Source: Psychrobacter sp. APC 3426 (GTDB taxonomy: Bacteria; Pseudomonadota; Gammaproteobacteria; Pseudomonadales; Moraxellaceae). From it: a stretch of DNA of 64,000 bases. The notes below the pieces were generated by a model, which worked only from the letters and a program-made list of their open reading frames with translations, did no database searches and had not been told where the DNA came from. The position numbers and the translations under genes were made by a program. Position 1 is the stretch's first letter. Each line of letters begins with the position of its first letter. Below, piece by piece: positions 17,717 to 25,550 of the stretch. The stretch is taken from assembly GCF_030408035.1 (NCBI RefSeq), contig NZ_JASDCF010000001.1:124001-188000 (forward strand), given 5' to 3'.

Positions 17717-19180
17717 TCAGATGCTTGATATCGCTTTTTTATGTCTTATCGTGACGATAAAGCCAGTTTCTGGTTGAGAGCGGTTAGCAAACTCTAACGT
17801 CAGACCGTGCAGCTCTGCTATTCGATTGGCAATGGATAGCCCAAGACCGCTACCTAATTGGCTTTGACCTGCTGGGCGATAAAAGCGCTCGCTTAAGCGC
17901 GTCAGTTGTTCTGGCTCGACGCCACTGCCATTATCGACCACTCTAATAGCATTGGTGTCGAGCTGAAGTTCAATCAAAGCGCCCTCGGGACAATAGCGAA
18001 TGGCATTGTCCAACAGGTTACGGATGAGCAGTTTGAATAAAATTGGATTGATAAGGATGGGTAGAATATCAGCAGGATTGTCACAGTTCACAGTGCGTTT
18101 TAATTGCATGTGCTTTTCACGAGCCAGCCGATTGACATCACTGAGTACAATATCCGTTAGCATCAACCAATCCGGACTTTCTAATTGCTCAGGAGGTAAT
18201 TGTTGTTGCGGTTCTATTTTGGCTAAAATCAGCAGTTGATCGACCAAATGAGTGGCCCGCTCAATGCCATTGCTAATGTTTTGGGCATGATAGAATAGCT
18301 GATTATCGTCTTCTACGCCAGATAACTGCAATATCTGCTGCTGTAACAAATCAGCTTGTAGCTTTAACGCCGCAAGCGGGCTTCTAAGCTCATGTGAGGC
18401 ATCGGCGGTAAAGCGCTGCTCACGTGCTAGGGTATCCGCGACTTTTACAAACAAGACATTTAAGGCGCTCACTAACGGTTGGATCTCTTTGGGCACGTCC
18501 GCTGTGATGGGGCTATCATCTTGCGGTTGACGCTGTTCAAGCGCACTACTAATCTGAGTTAACGGCATAAACCCCCGCCGGATCAGCCACACCACCAAAC
18601 CCATAAATGCAAATAGCCCAATCAACATCGGCAGCACTTGCACGGACATGGCATCAGTAATCATCTCTCGGCGAGATTTGAGGTTCTGTCCGACGGCAAT
18701 GACCCGACCTTCATAGTCATGATCATCATGGACGTAAAATAAACGCCAGCGCTTACTAAAAGGGTTGAGGCGCTGATAGGCAGAATCATGCTCTTCTAAA
18801 AACCCATGCTGGTCTGGCAAAAAAGCAAATGATTGACCATTTTCATCAGCCATTAATAGACGGCCTTTTTTATCCCAAATGGCAAAGCCCATATAGTCAT
18901 CCTCAGCCTCACCAAGATCACCTGATAGCTGCTTACTTTTTAACGCATAGATTTTGGGCGTGTGCTTTTTGTTATCATCCCTTTGCCTATGATGGTCTTT
19001 ATCGTCCTCTTCTTTGGGGGCGACCCCTATTAAATAACGGGCAACTTGAGTGATTTGGGTGTCATTCATCTCATTGATTTCGTGCCAAAGCTTCCACGCA
19101 ATAAAGCTTGAGGTAAGCACCCACAGCAAAGGTAAACCAATCAGTAGCGATGTTAATAGCCGTTGCTGAATACTTTTCAT
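17717..19180 (-). CDS. Sensor histidine kinase (QseC/PmrB-like)
   Basis: 487 residues from the ATG at 19180 (GGTGAG upstream); the frame opens 36 bases earlier at a less likely start. Two membrane helices (about 7-28 and 185-207) enclose a periplasmic domain of about 155 residues. That domain contains KEEDDKDHHRQRDDNKKH, an acidic and His-rich loop that could sense metal ions. A HAMP segment, HisKA (His in FTADASHELRSPLAALKL) and HATPase (NLLDNAIRYCPEG, VVDNGSGVEPEQL, GSGLGLSIANRIAE) follow. It lies 64 bp after its response regulator. Together with the CTTAAG sites this points to PmrAB/QseBC-type control of the neighbouring redox operons. Confidence 0.93.
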   Translation of the reverse strand: MKSIQQRLLTSLLIGLPLLWVLTSSFIAWKLWHEINEMNDTQITQVARYLIGVAPKEEDDKDHHRQRDDNKKHTPKIYALKSKQLSGDLGEAEDDYMGFAIWDKKGRLLMADENGQSFAFLPDQHGFLEEHDSAYQRLNPFSKRWRLFYVHDDHDYEGRVIAVGQNLKSRREMITDAMSVQVLPMLIGLFAFMGLVVWLIRRGFMPLTQISSALEQRQPQDDSPITADVPKEIQPLVSALNVLFVKVADTLAREQRFTADASHELRSPLAALKLQADLLQQQILQLSGVEDDNQLFYHAQNISNGIERATHLVDQLLILAKIEPQQQLPPEQLESPDWLMLTDIVLSDVNRLAREKHMQLKRTVNCDNPADILPILINPILFKLLIRNLLDNAIRYCPEGALIELQLDTNAIRVVDNGSGVEPEQLTRLSERFYRPAGQSQLGSGLGLSIANRIAELHGLTLEFANRSQPETGFIVTIRHKKAISSI

Positions 19181-19244
19181 AGGCTCACCAAGTAGCAGAC
19201 AAAGTGGAGGCACCAAAAACAGACCGTTGAATGCCTAACGGTGG

Positions 19245-19919
19245 TTAATGGTGGTTATGGACTGGATTGAGATAGTAGCCAATACCGCGTTTGGTCAAGA
19301 TAAAATCATTGCCCAGTTTTTTACGTAAATGATGAATGTGTACTTCAATGGCATTGCTTTCGATATCTTGTTGCCACCCATATAGCTTGTCTTCTAAGCT
19401 TGCGCGGCTGTGGATTTGCTTAGGGTGGGTCAGCATTTGCTCTAAGATTGCCACTTCTTTGATGGTTAATTCTACCATTTTGCCTTGATAAGAGACTTGC
19501 TGATTCTGAGGCTGATAGGCCACTTCGCCATAACGGACTTCAGGTTGACACCGACCTTGGCTGCGTCTCATCAATGCTTGTAGACGGGCAATCACCTCAT
19601 CTAATGCAAATGGCTTCACCAAATAATCATCAGCGCCGGCATTGAGTCCTGCCACACGATTGGCAATCGCATCGCGAGCGGTGATAATCAATACTGGCGT
19701 ATCTATGTGTTTTTCCCGCCAGTTTTTTAGGACGGTCATGCCATCACCTTTTGGCAAGGTCAAATCCAGCAGTACCGCATCAAACATGCCATCTTGCAGC
19801 GCCATCTCACCTTGCTTGGCATCACCAAACCAATCCACCATCATGCCATGACTTTTTAAGCCAAGGACAATTCCATCAGCGATGGTGCTGTCGTCTTCTA
19901 TCAATAATATGCGTGCCAT
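19245..19919 (-). CDS. OmpR-family response regulator (QseB/PmrA-like)
   Basis: 224 residues: a receiver domain with acidic pocket (EDD at 8-10), phospho-acceptor Asp52 in LLDLTLPKGDG, Thr in ITARD and Lys in YLVKPF, followed by a winged-helix DNA-binding domain (about 130-220) ending in LTKRGIGYYL. It partners the downstream kinase and follows the cytochrome gene by only 19 bp, so all three genes are one operon. GGAG precedes the ATG. Expected to bind paired CTTAAG-like half sites with a 5-bp gap, two of which flank this gene set. Confidence 0.95.
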   Translation of the reverse strand: MARILLIEDDSTIADGIVLGLKSHGMMVDWFGDAKQGEMALQDGMFDAVLLDLTLPKGDGMTVLKNWREKHIDTPVLIITARDAIANRVAGLNAGADDYLVKPFALDEVIARLQALMRRSQGRCQPEVRYGEVAYQPQNQQVSYQGKMVELTIKEVAILEQMLTHPKQIHSRASLEDKLYGWQQDIESNAIEVHIHHLRKKLGNDFILTKRGIGYYLNPVHNHH

Positions 19920-19938
19920 AAGTGCTCCATCGCTTGAC

Positions 19939-20544
19939 TTATTTCATAGTAGTCGGCTTGTCTGTCACCGTTTTTTTGCCCGTTATCATTGATTTAATGA
20001 GGTTTTGGCGTTGCCAGTAACTCATGGCAATCGCTGCGATGATATGTAGAGGAACCAGTAGATATAAGCTGTTTGCTAATAACTCATGAATCTCTTCAAG
20101 CACCTCTTTATCACCAAACAGCCCTGCTTCCATCAGATAACCGGTTAGTCCTAACCCTATAGTCACAGCCCATAACGATAACATCATCAGTGCGGCCAAG
20201 GGGTTATGACCAAGATTCTGCTCATCAACGCGTCGAACGCTTAAATCTGATACATGCCGTTTGAGTCGTTTTGGTGTGGGGAAAAAGCCAGTAAAGCGTG
20301 CATAGCGCGTGCCAACCAGACCCCAAAGTAAACGTATGACCACCAGTCCCAAAACGGTATAGCCGACATACTCATGCCACTCACCACCATCTTCGGTAAA
20401 AAACAGATTAGCAATAATACCAGCTGCGACTGTCCAATGAGTCACTCTTACTAATAGGTCCCAAACTTTTACTTGCCTCGCTTTAGGCATGTTCGGTACA
20501 TGTGCAGAAGAGTCGTCCCAATTAATGATGTCTTTTTGGCTCAT
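19939..20544 (-). CDS. Cytochrome b561-type membrane protein
   Basis: 201 residues from the ATG at 20544 (AAGGAG eight bases upstream); a GTG at 20553 overlaps that ribosome site and is unlikely. Four membrane helices are seen. Haem-ligating histidines are likely in RVTHWTVAAGIIANLFF, EWHEYVGYTVLGL, EIHELLANSLYLLVPLHIIAA. It is a Ni/Fe-hydrogenase-type or cytochrome b561 electron carrier between quinol and a periplasmic acceptor. First gene of the operon with the two-component system, so the regulator may act on its own operon and the redox genes. Confidence 0.9.
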   Translation of the reverse strand: MSQKDIINWDDSSAHVPNMPKARQVKVWDLLVRVTHWTVAAGIIANLFFTEDGGEWHEYVGYTVLGLVVIRLLWGLVGTRYARFTGFFPTPKRLKRHVSDLSVRRVDEQNLGHNPLAALMMLSLWAVTIGLGLTGYLMEAGLFGDKEVLEEIHELLANSLYLLVPLHIIAAIAMSYWQRQNLIKSMITGKKTVTDKPTTMK

Positions 20545-20672
20545 GGTTGTCACTCCTTAATCATTTGTTTGTTTATTGACAACACCCGCTGCTAAACACT
20601 GAAAATCAGCAAGATATCGTAAGCAGACGAGATATCACATCATCTGCCTTATCGCTATTACAACAAACAAAT

Positions 20673-20689
20673 CTTAAGGTGAGCTTAGG
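20673..20689. promoter_or_regulatory. Predicted response-regulator site between the two-component operon and the ferric-reductase/FNR gene
   Basis: CTTAAG, GTGAG, CTTAGG: two near-identical hexamers with a 5-bp gap, the geometry of PmrA/QseB boxes. On the minus strand it is followed 12 bases later by TAATAG, a possible -10, about 130 bp ahead of the cytochrome gene. On the plus strand it lies 176 bp ahead of the ferric-reductase gene. It may serve both. Confidence 0.5.
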
Positions 20690-20864
20690 ACGTTAAAACA
20701 GGTAAATCATTGTGCAGCGAACCGGTAGCCTACGTCGTGCCATATACACCACTTAAGAATTATTTAAGAATCAGGCTGTATTATTAGCCATACTTCTCAA
20801 TAAATACCTACTTGTTAAATCAAGCTTTCTTAACGGCAATAAAATAATTTTTCGGGAGATTCTT

Positions 20865-22124
20865 ATGGCTTTAAAGTCATGGCAAGTGATCGGTAGTGTC
20901 GTACTGATCACTTCAATCACTGTACTCATGCAAATTTCCTCTGAAACGTGGATCACATCAGCAACAGTCAGTTTGATAATGGGTGCTTCGGCTTTAGCGT
21001 GCATGGCAAGCTCATGCATACTCGCTAGCCGTTGGCACGGTATTGAAAGGCTCTTTGGCGGTCTGGACAGGGTTTATGAAGCGCATAAGTGGATTGCTAT
21101 ATGGGCACTTATTTTCGCTGTCTATCATTTTGTCTTCAAAGCCAAGCTAGACGCTTGGGATCTTGCGCCCATTTTGGAGTTGTCCAAATATTGGACGCGT
21201 TTGATGCGTCAACTCAGCCTTGTCGCGTTAGGTCTGATTATACTACTGGCGCTGAATCGCAAAATCCCGTATGGCAACTGGCGTTGGTTGCATAAGTTCT
21301 CAGGCCCACTTTTTTTAATCGTTATACTACATTGGCTGAGCTTTGAGTCTCCCATCACACTGACTAGTCCAGCAGGTATTTGGTTAGCACTACTTTGTTC
21401 TGTAGGCGTGATTGCAGCATTGTACAAGATGATATTGTACCCATTCATTGCCAAAGCCGGAGAGTATAAGTTAGTCGCTATATCCCAGGGCAAAGCGGCG
21501 GTACACTTGGAGTTTGAGCCAGTCCGTAAAGGGTTTCAATTTAAGGCTGGTCAATTTGCCTTTATCTCTCTTAAAGAACCAGGTTTGCACGAGCCGCATC
21601 CTTTTACCATAGCTAACGCACCTTCTGATACTGGACACATCCATTTTGTGATTCGAGCATTGGGTGATTATACAAAAAAGCTAAATGAACAAGCCAAAGT
21701 GGGTATGTTGGCTGATATTTATGCGCCTCATGGTAATTTTAAACGTATATCAAATGCAGAGCGTGAAATCTGGATTGGTGCCGGAGTAGGAATCTCTCCC
21801 TTTATTTCTTGGCAAGAGGATAAAACTATCGGTCATTTTGAACGTGCCACTCTGATATATTGCTTCGATCCTGCGCGTGTTTTTCCAAGTGTTGAGCGTA
21901 TGCAGGAGATGACAGAACAGTCTGGAGTAGATTTCGTAGCCAACCCAAGTGGCAGTAATGCCATGGCTGAAACCATTCGGCAAGTCGCCAGTGAAGTTAA
22001 TCCAAAGCAGATTCAGATTAGTTTTTGCGGTCCAAAAGGGCTTTTAGGAAAAGTACAAGAGTTAATGAAAGAAAATGGTATTCCTGCCAAAAATATTCAT
22101 TATGAGTTTTTTGATTTTCGCTAG
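20865..22124 (+). CDS. Ferric-reductase-like membrane flavoprotein (FRD transmembrane plus FNR domain)
   Basis: 419 residues. The first 200 hold about six membrane helices with haem-ligand candidates in YEAHKWIAIWALIFAVYHF and WRWLHKFSGPLFLIVILHW. The rest is a ferredoxin-NADP reductase-type module: FAD site HPFTIANAPS (about 245), NAD(P) site IGAGVGISPFISW (about 302), and FCGPKGLLGKV near the C-terminus. It should pass electrons from NAD(P)H through FAD and haem to an outside acceptor such as ferric iron. The ATG is preceded by GGGAG. It is divergent from the cytochrome/two-component operon and shares its regulatory gap. Confidence 0.9.
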   Translation: MALKSWQVIGSVVLITSITVLMQISSETWITSATVSLIMGASALACMASSCILASRWHGIERLFGGLDRVYEAHKWIAIWALIFAVYHFVFKAKLDAWDLAPILELSKYWTRLMRQLSLVALGLIILLALNRKIPYGNWRWLHKFSGPLFLIVILHWLSFESPITLTSPAGIWLALLCSVGVIAALYKMILYPFIAKAGEYKLVAISQGKAAVHLEFEPVRKGFQFKAGQFAFISLKEPGLHEPHPFTIANAPSDTGHIHFVIRALGDYTKKLNEQAKVGMLADIYAPHGNFKRISNAEREIWIGAGVGISPFISWQEDKTIGHFERATLIYCFDPARVFPSVERMQEMTEQSGVDFVANPSGSNAMAETIRQVASEVNPKQIQISFCGPKGLLGKVQELMKENGIPAKNIHYEFFDFR

Positions 22125-22507
22125 AACACGTACAATTTGCCGTGCTTAACACAAACCCAATAAGACAAATGGCACGCTGGCTCAAGTCATAAAGTCATCG
22201 GTGCTAGTGCTAAGTAGGCGAACGACAATGGTATACAGATTAATTTAAGTCATCGAACGTTGATCAGGAGCCTGGTGGTTTAAAGGCCGTCTTATACTTA
22301 ATGGTCTACAGTGACTTAACATGAAATGGATATACCGCCATTTCATGTTAAAAAGGACACTACTGTGTACACGGAGCTACTATAAATAACTAGGAGTGAT
22401 GATAACAATAGCGTACAACCGAATATTCAAGTCCTCACTAGGGAACCGAACCAGTTAGAGCGCCTGATTGGTTCACAATAGGCATACCCTTATTGAGCTG
22501 TTTCCTA
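22125..22507. other. Gene-free gap with a strong hairpin
   Basis: 383 bp without a credible gene. The one clear structure is a perfect 13-bp stem, TAACATGAAATGG at 22317-22329 and its complement at 22338-22350, with an 8-base loop and no T-run. The rest shows nothing I can assign. This is the transition into the scrap zone that follows. Confidence 0.6.
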
Positions 22508-22786
22508 CTAAAGTTTATTTACCTGCCCTAAGAACAATATAGCATCGGTTTTATTGTCTTTAATCATAAACATAAAGGGATGGTCGGCTGTAATTTCGGC
22601 TTTATGAGTCGCCATAACAAGTTGTACACCAATCCCCGTTGCTGCTGCGGCAACCGTGCCTTTTTCGTCAACTTCAACCACCGCTTTATGGATAACAGAA
22701 TCTACTTTTAACGGTAGCTTGTCATTGAACAAGCTGTAGTTAGCACGACTATCAAAAGCGATGGGCATTCCCATATTGGCCGAGCC
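22508..22786 (-). pseudogene. Serpin, C-terminal fragment
   Basis: The visible 88 residues match the last quarter of a serpin protease inhibitor. They include LGMPIAFD-type helix sequence, the hinge of the reactive-centre loop EVDEKGTVAAAATG, and the C-terminal strands ADHPFMFMIKDNKTDAILFL. About 300 N-terminal residues are absent. The break coincides with the beginning of an IS256-family remnant at about 22787, so an insertion probably removed the rest. Serpins are uncommon in bacteria, which suggests earlier horizontal acquisition. An isolated C-terminus cannot inhibit a protease. Confidence 0.85.
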
Positions 22787-22945
22787 TTTCCTAAAAAGTG
22801 TGTAACTGCTTATAATCCACTAACAGGAGAATAAGCAATGACTAACCAATCTGACATCAAGAAACTGGCTGAGCAAATGGCTAGCAGCATTAACAGCTTC
22901 GATGATATCAAAGACTTTCAGAAGCAACTCATGCAATCCTTATAG
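22787..22945 (+). mobile_element. IS256-family remnant with the first 35 transposase codons
   Basis: A small frame (22838-22945) begins MTNQSDIKKLAEQMASSIN and ends after QLMQSL. This pattern is typical of the N-terminus of IS256-family transposases, which are about 400 residues long. AGGAGA precedes the ATG. The sequence CTAAAAAGTGTGTAA just upstream resembles an IS256-type terminal repeat. The remaining transposase is missing and AT-rich DNA follows. The remnant abuts the serpin fragment. Confidence 0.7.
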
Positions 22946-23077
22946 ATCAAATTATAAATTATGCAAAATTTCTTGAACCAACATGTATTTTATATAGTAT
23001 ATATTATATATATAAAAAATTTTTCTCCTACCAAACCTTACTCTATATACCTTATACATTATTTATATACTATCTAC
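22946..23077. promoter_or_regulatory. AT-rich stretch, likely remains of the CRISPR leader
   Basis: Extremely AT-rich DNA (for example TATAGTATATATTATATATA near 23000) directly upstream of the array on the side expected to carry the leader, judged from repeat orientation. No gene is visible. The first repeat is damaged, so this may be a truncated rather than working leader. Confidence 0.4.
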
Positions 23078-23345
23078 TAGATATAACGCATAGGTGACTT
23101 AGAAAATTAGCAGACTTACAACCCTATGCTAATGATACTTCATCACCGCATAGGTGACTTAGAAAATGCTGAACAAGAAAGCGAGCTATGCAAACAGCTT
23201 CATCACCGCATAGGTGACTTAGAAATTGTATTGATATAGTTAAGTCACTTACTAATACTTCATCACCGCATAGGTGACTTAGAAATTTGTCCTCGCCGCC
23301 AGTAACAGACATTCCCACTTCATCACCGCATAGGTGACTTAGAAG
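23078..23345 (+). CRISPR. Orphan type I-F CRISPR array, five repeats and four spacers
   Basis: 28-bp repeats start at 23078, 23138, 23198, 23258 and 23318, exactly 60 bp apart, with four 32-bp spacers. The three middle units are identical. The first differs in its 5' half but keeps CGCATAGGTGACTTAGAAA. The last ends in G instead of A. The repeat pattern (stem ACCGCATAGGTGA, ending CTTAGAAA) and the 32-nt spacers match subtype I-F. No cas gene is present in the window, so the array depends on distant cas genes or is inactive. Confidence 0.93.
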
Positions 23346-23408
23346 TCTCGCAAAAAGACTGATTAAACGCTAAGCTTTTGACATAGAAAAAAATAACAAA
23401 CAATAAAA

Positions 23409-23434
23409 AACCAGACAGCCTAGGCCATCTGGTT
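23409..23434 (-). terminator. Terminator after the integrase operon
   Basis: Inverted repeat AACCAGA / TCTGGTT with an inner GCCTAGGC palindrome. On the minus strand it is followed by a T-rich tract, 20 bp beyond the stop of the last integrase-operon gene. Confidence 0.7.
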
Positions 23435-23453
23435 ATCAAGTATTATCAAATAC

Positions 23454-23774
23454 CTACCTACTAACCGTAAGCTGTCCCCCAGAAAAACTGATGCATCCAT
23501 CACAAAACCAAGATTTATGTTGTCTTGCATGGGGGATATCTGCTGGCACATCGAGTTGATAAGGACGACCGCAATACTCGCAATGTATATCACCCAAATA
23601 AACCTGGCATTTTGCAAGCGTAGCAAACAACTCATCAGACCTTATATTGTAATCGTAGCAAAGTATCTTTAGATGAGCGATATAGTCATTGGGTGATACG
23701 TATGACCAATACTGATAGCACAAACGCTTTGCTACATCATCTAGGCTTGAGTCGAACACAAAGTTAACACTCAT
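23454..23774 (-). CDS. Hypothetical protein with two CxxC pairs
   Basis: 106 residues from the ATG at 23774, selected because GAGGAGA lies six bases upstream; the frame itself opens at 23924 without such a signal. The N-terminal part (FVFDSSLDDVAKRLCYQYWS) is unrecognised. The C-terminal part has HCEYCGRPYQLD and SWFCDGCISFSGG, a likely four-cysteine zinc ribbon. It is the third gene of the integrase operon, 13 bp after the preceding gene, and ends just before a terminator. Probably cargo of the small integrative element; no function assigned. Confidence 0.68.
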   Translation of the reverse strand: MSVNFVFDSSLDDVAKRLCYQYWSYVSPNDYIAHLKILCYDYNIRSDELFATLAKCQVYLGDIHCEYCGRPYQLDVPADIPHARQHKSWFCDGCISFSGGQLTVSR

Positions 23775-23787
23775 GATATTCTCCTCG

Positions 23788-24078
23788 TTAGTAGCCATAA
23801 CCAGACGGCGGTAGTAGCTCGTAAATCTCGCTTTGTAGTTGAACATACATATCATCAACCAAATATCCAAGACTCGCATCCAAGCGCTTCTGTACCCATA
23901 TACGTATTGCCATATGGTTATCAAAGCAAGGCTTGATTTCTAAAAAGCGTGCTAGATTATAACCAGGTTGAATACACAAATCATAAATCAACATATTAGC
24001 GATAGTATGGGCATCCTCACTGACATAGCCATTAGGCTTAAACTCGGCAAATAGCTTATCGTAATCAATAATTTTCAT
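23788..24078 (-). CDS. Hypothetical protein in the integrase operon
   Basis: 96 residues, beginning MKIIDYDKLFAEFKPNGYVS and ending LLPPSGYGY, acidic, with no membrane segment or known motif. The ATG is preceded by AAGGAG and lies only 2 bp beyond the integrase stop, so it is co-transcribed and probably co-translated with the integrase. No family recognised. Its neighbour downstream carries a zinc-ribbon-like motif; the pair may act together. Confidence 0.65.
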   Translation of the reverse strand: MKIIDYDKLFAEFKPNGYVSEDAHTIANMLIYDLCIQPGYNLARFLEIKPCFDNHMAIRIWVQKRLDASLGYLVDDMYVQLQSEIYELLPPSGYGY

Positions 24079-24080
24079 TT

Positions 24081-25274
24081 TTACGTCTCCTTGTCAGTAG
24101 ATAATTGAGCCATCTGGCTTCGATTTACGAGCGCCTCAAAAGCGCTACCATCCTGCCGTGTCATATTTGGTACATAGCGACTATAAGTGTTAAATAACAT
24201 CTTAGTCGTTGAGTGCCCCATTTGACTGGCTATCCACTCAGGACTCTCACCTGCCGCCAACCACAAAGTCGCTGCCGTATGGCGTGTTTGATAGGCGTTA
24301 CGCTTCTTCAACCGTAAAACTTTAAGTGTGGGATGCCAAATACGCTTATTCACATTGTTATAATCCAATGGCTCACCCGTATGTGAGCAAAACACATAAT
24401 CCGAACGCCTATAGGAGATTTCTTTTTGCTCTTTCAGCGCATCATAGACCCATGGAGACATCTGAATAGCACGATAAGACTCCTGTGTTTTAGGAGGAAC
24501 AATCTTGCCTTTGACTAACGCCTGCTTAATGACAATTTCACGACGATTAAAATCAACGTTATCCCATGTCAGCCCATCAATCTCACTAGTACGCATACCT
24601 GTAAAAAATCGCACCAGATAATAATGGCGATAATCCTCCCTCACGCCATTAATAAACGTCCAAACCTCCTCCAGTGTGAGAGGCTGAATATCAGTTTTAG
24701 GCTGTTTGAGTGCCTTGATATCATAATAAGGGTTATCAAACTTATAGCGTTTAGCGGCTTCTTTTAGTATCATACCTAAAGGTACCATTATAGAATTGAT
24801 GCGTGCCGCTGACAGATGTTTGTTAGCTTTTCCGTACGTTACTTTGCCGAGCGATGAACGGAAGGCTAATACATCTGTCTTTTTTATGAGATGAATGGGT
24901 TTAGTACCAAACTCAGGAAGCAAATACATATCAATAATCTCCTGTATTTTGCGCTTGTAAGTATCGCGCCACTCAATTTCTTTTTCAGAAAACCACAGTG
25001 TTGCGAACTGCTTGAAGGAAGGAACGTTGGTATTAATACATTCCTTACGATCGTTCAAAGCCACCATTTCTGCAGCCTTATCACTTTTCGGAAAGTATTT
25101 AGCATAATTAAAAATACCTAACCTAATTTCGGCTTCCATATTCAAAATAATACTTTCAAGCTTTTTACGATTTGCCGGAGTATCTATCAGGTTTGTCGTC
25201 TCCCGACAGCGTTTGCCCATATAATAAAAATCGACTATAAGCCTCTTATTTCTGCTTCTAATGCTAGCCATCAT
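24081..25274 (-). CDS. Tyrosine-type site-specific integrase
   Basis: 397 residues. The N-terminus (IRSRNKRLIVDFYYMGKRCR) looks like the arm-binding domain of DUF3596-type phage integrases, followed by a SAM-like core-binding domain (about 85-190). The catalytic residues are Arg in FFTGMRTSEIDGL (about 225), Lys in VPPKTQESYRAI, Arg in AYQTRHTAATLW (about 328, with Tyr at the usual first His, common in this subfamily), His in SQMGHSTTKM and Tyr in FNTYSRYVP (about 361). It should integrate and excise a small element. It is followed by two small genes and preceded, 8 bp upstream, by an excisionase-like gene. Confidence 0.93.
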   Translation of the reverse strand: MMASIRSRNKRLIVDFYYMGKRCRETTNLIDTPANRKKLESIILNMEAEIRLGIFNYAKYFPKSDKAAEMVALNDRKECINTNVPSFKQFATLWFSEKEIEWRDTYKRKIQEIIDMYLLPEFGTKPIHLIKKTDVLAFRSSLGKVTYGKANKHLSAARINSIMVPLGMILKEAAKRYKFDNPYYDIKALKQPKTDIQPLTLEEVWTFINGVREDYRHYYLVRFFTGMRTSEIDGLTWDNVDFNRREIVIKQALVKGKIVPPKTQESYRAIQMSPWVYDALKEQKEISYRRSDYVFCSHTGEPLDYNNVNKRIWHPTLKVLRLKKRNAYQTRHTAATLWLAAGESPEWIASQMGHSTTKMLFNTYSRYVPNMTRQDGSAFEALVNRSQMAQLSTDKET

Positions 25275-25282
25275 ATTTCTCC

Positions 25283-25498
25283 TTATTGCAATGCCATGGC
25301 GTTGATGCTACCGGTGATACCAGTACGCATGTCTTTTTCAATTTCTTCCCAAACGTATAAAATCTTGCGACCACCAAAAGGACGTATGTAATGAATGCCT
25401 TCAATAAGTACGCTATCCTTAAGCTCATTACGGATCGTGCGCGGATTGTATTTGATACGCTCAGAAAGCTCTTGGGTTGTCAGGTAAGTATGTGACAT
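25283..25498 (-). CDS. Excisionase-like small DNA-binding protein
   Basis: 71 residues: a winged-helix/MerR-type N-terminus (YLTTQELSERIKYNPRTIRN) with the loop GIHYIRPFGGRKILYVWEEIE typical of phage excisionases. Its stop is 8 bp before the integrase start, so both are on one transcript. It is expected to bend attachment-site DNA and steer the integrase toward excision. It is divergent from a Cro/CI-like regulator. Confidence 0.85.
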   Translation of the reverse strand: MSHTYLTTQELSERIKYNPRTIRNELKDSVLIEGIHYIRPFGGRKILYVWEEIEKDMRTGITGSINAMALQ

Positions 25499-25550
25499 AA
25501 TAGATTCCTTGTAAGTTAATTAAGCTACTTTACGAGTCTATCGAACATTA

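Noticed and set aside
23124-23318. Open frame encoding repeated FLSHLCGDE units
   Set aside because: It is the minus-strand translation of CRISPR repeats, not a gene.
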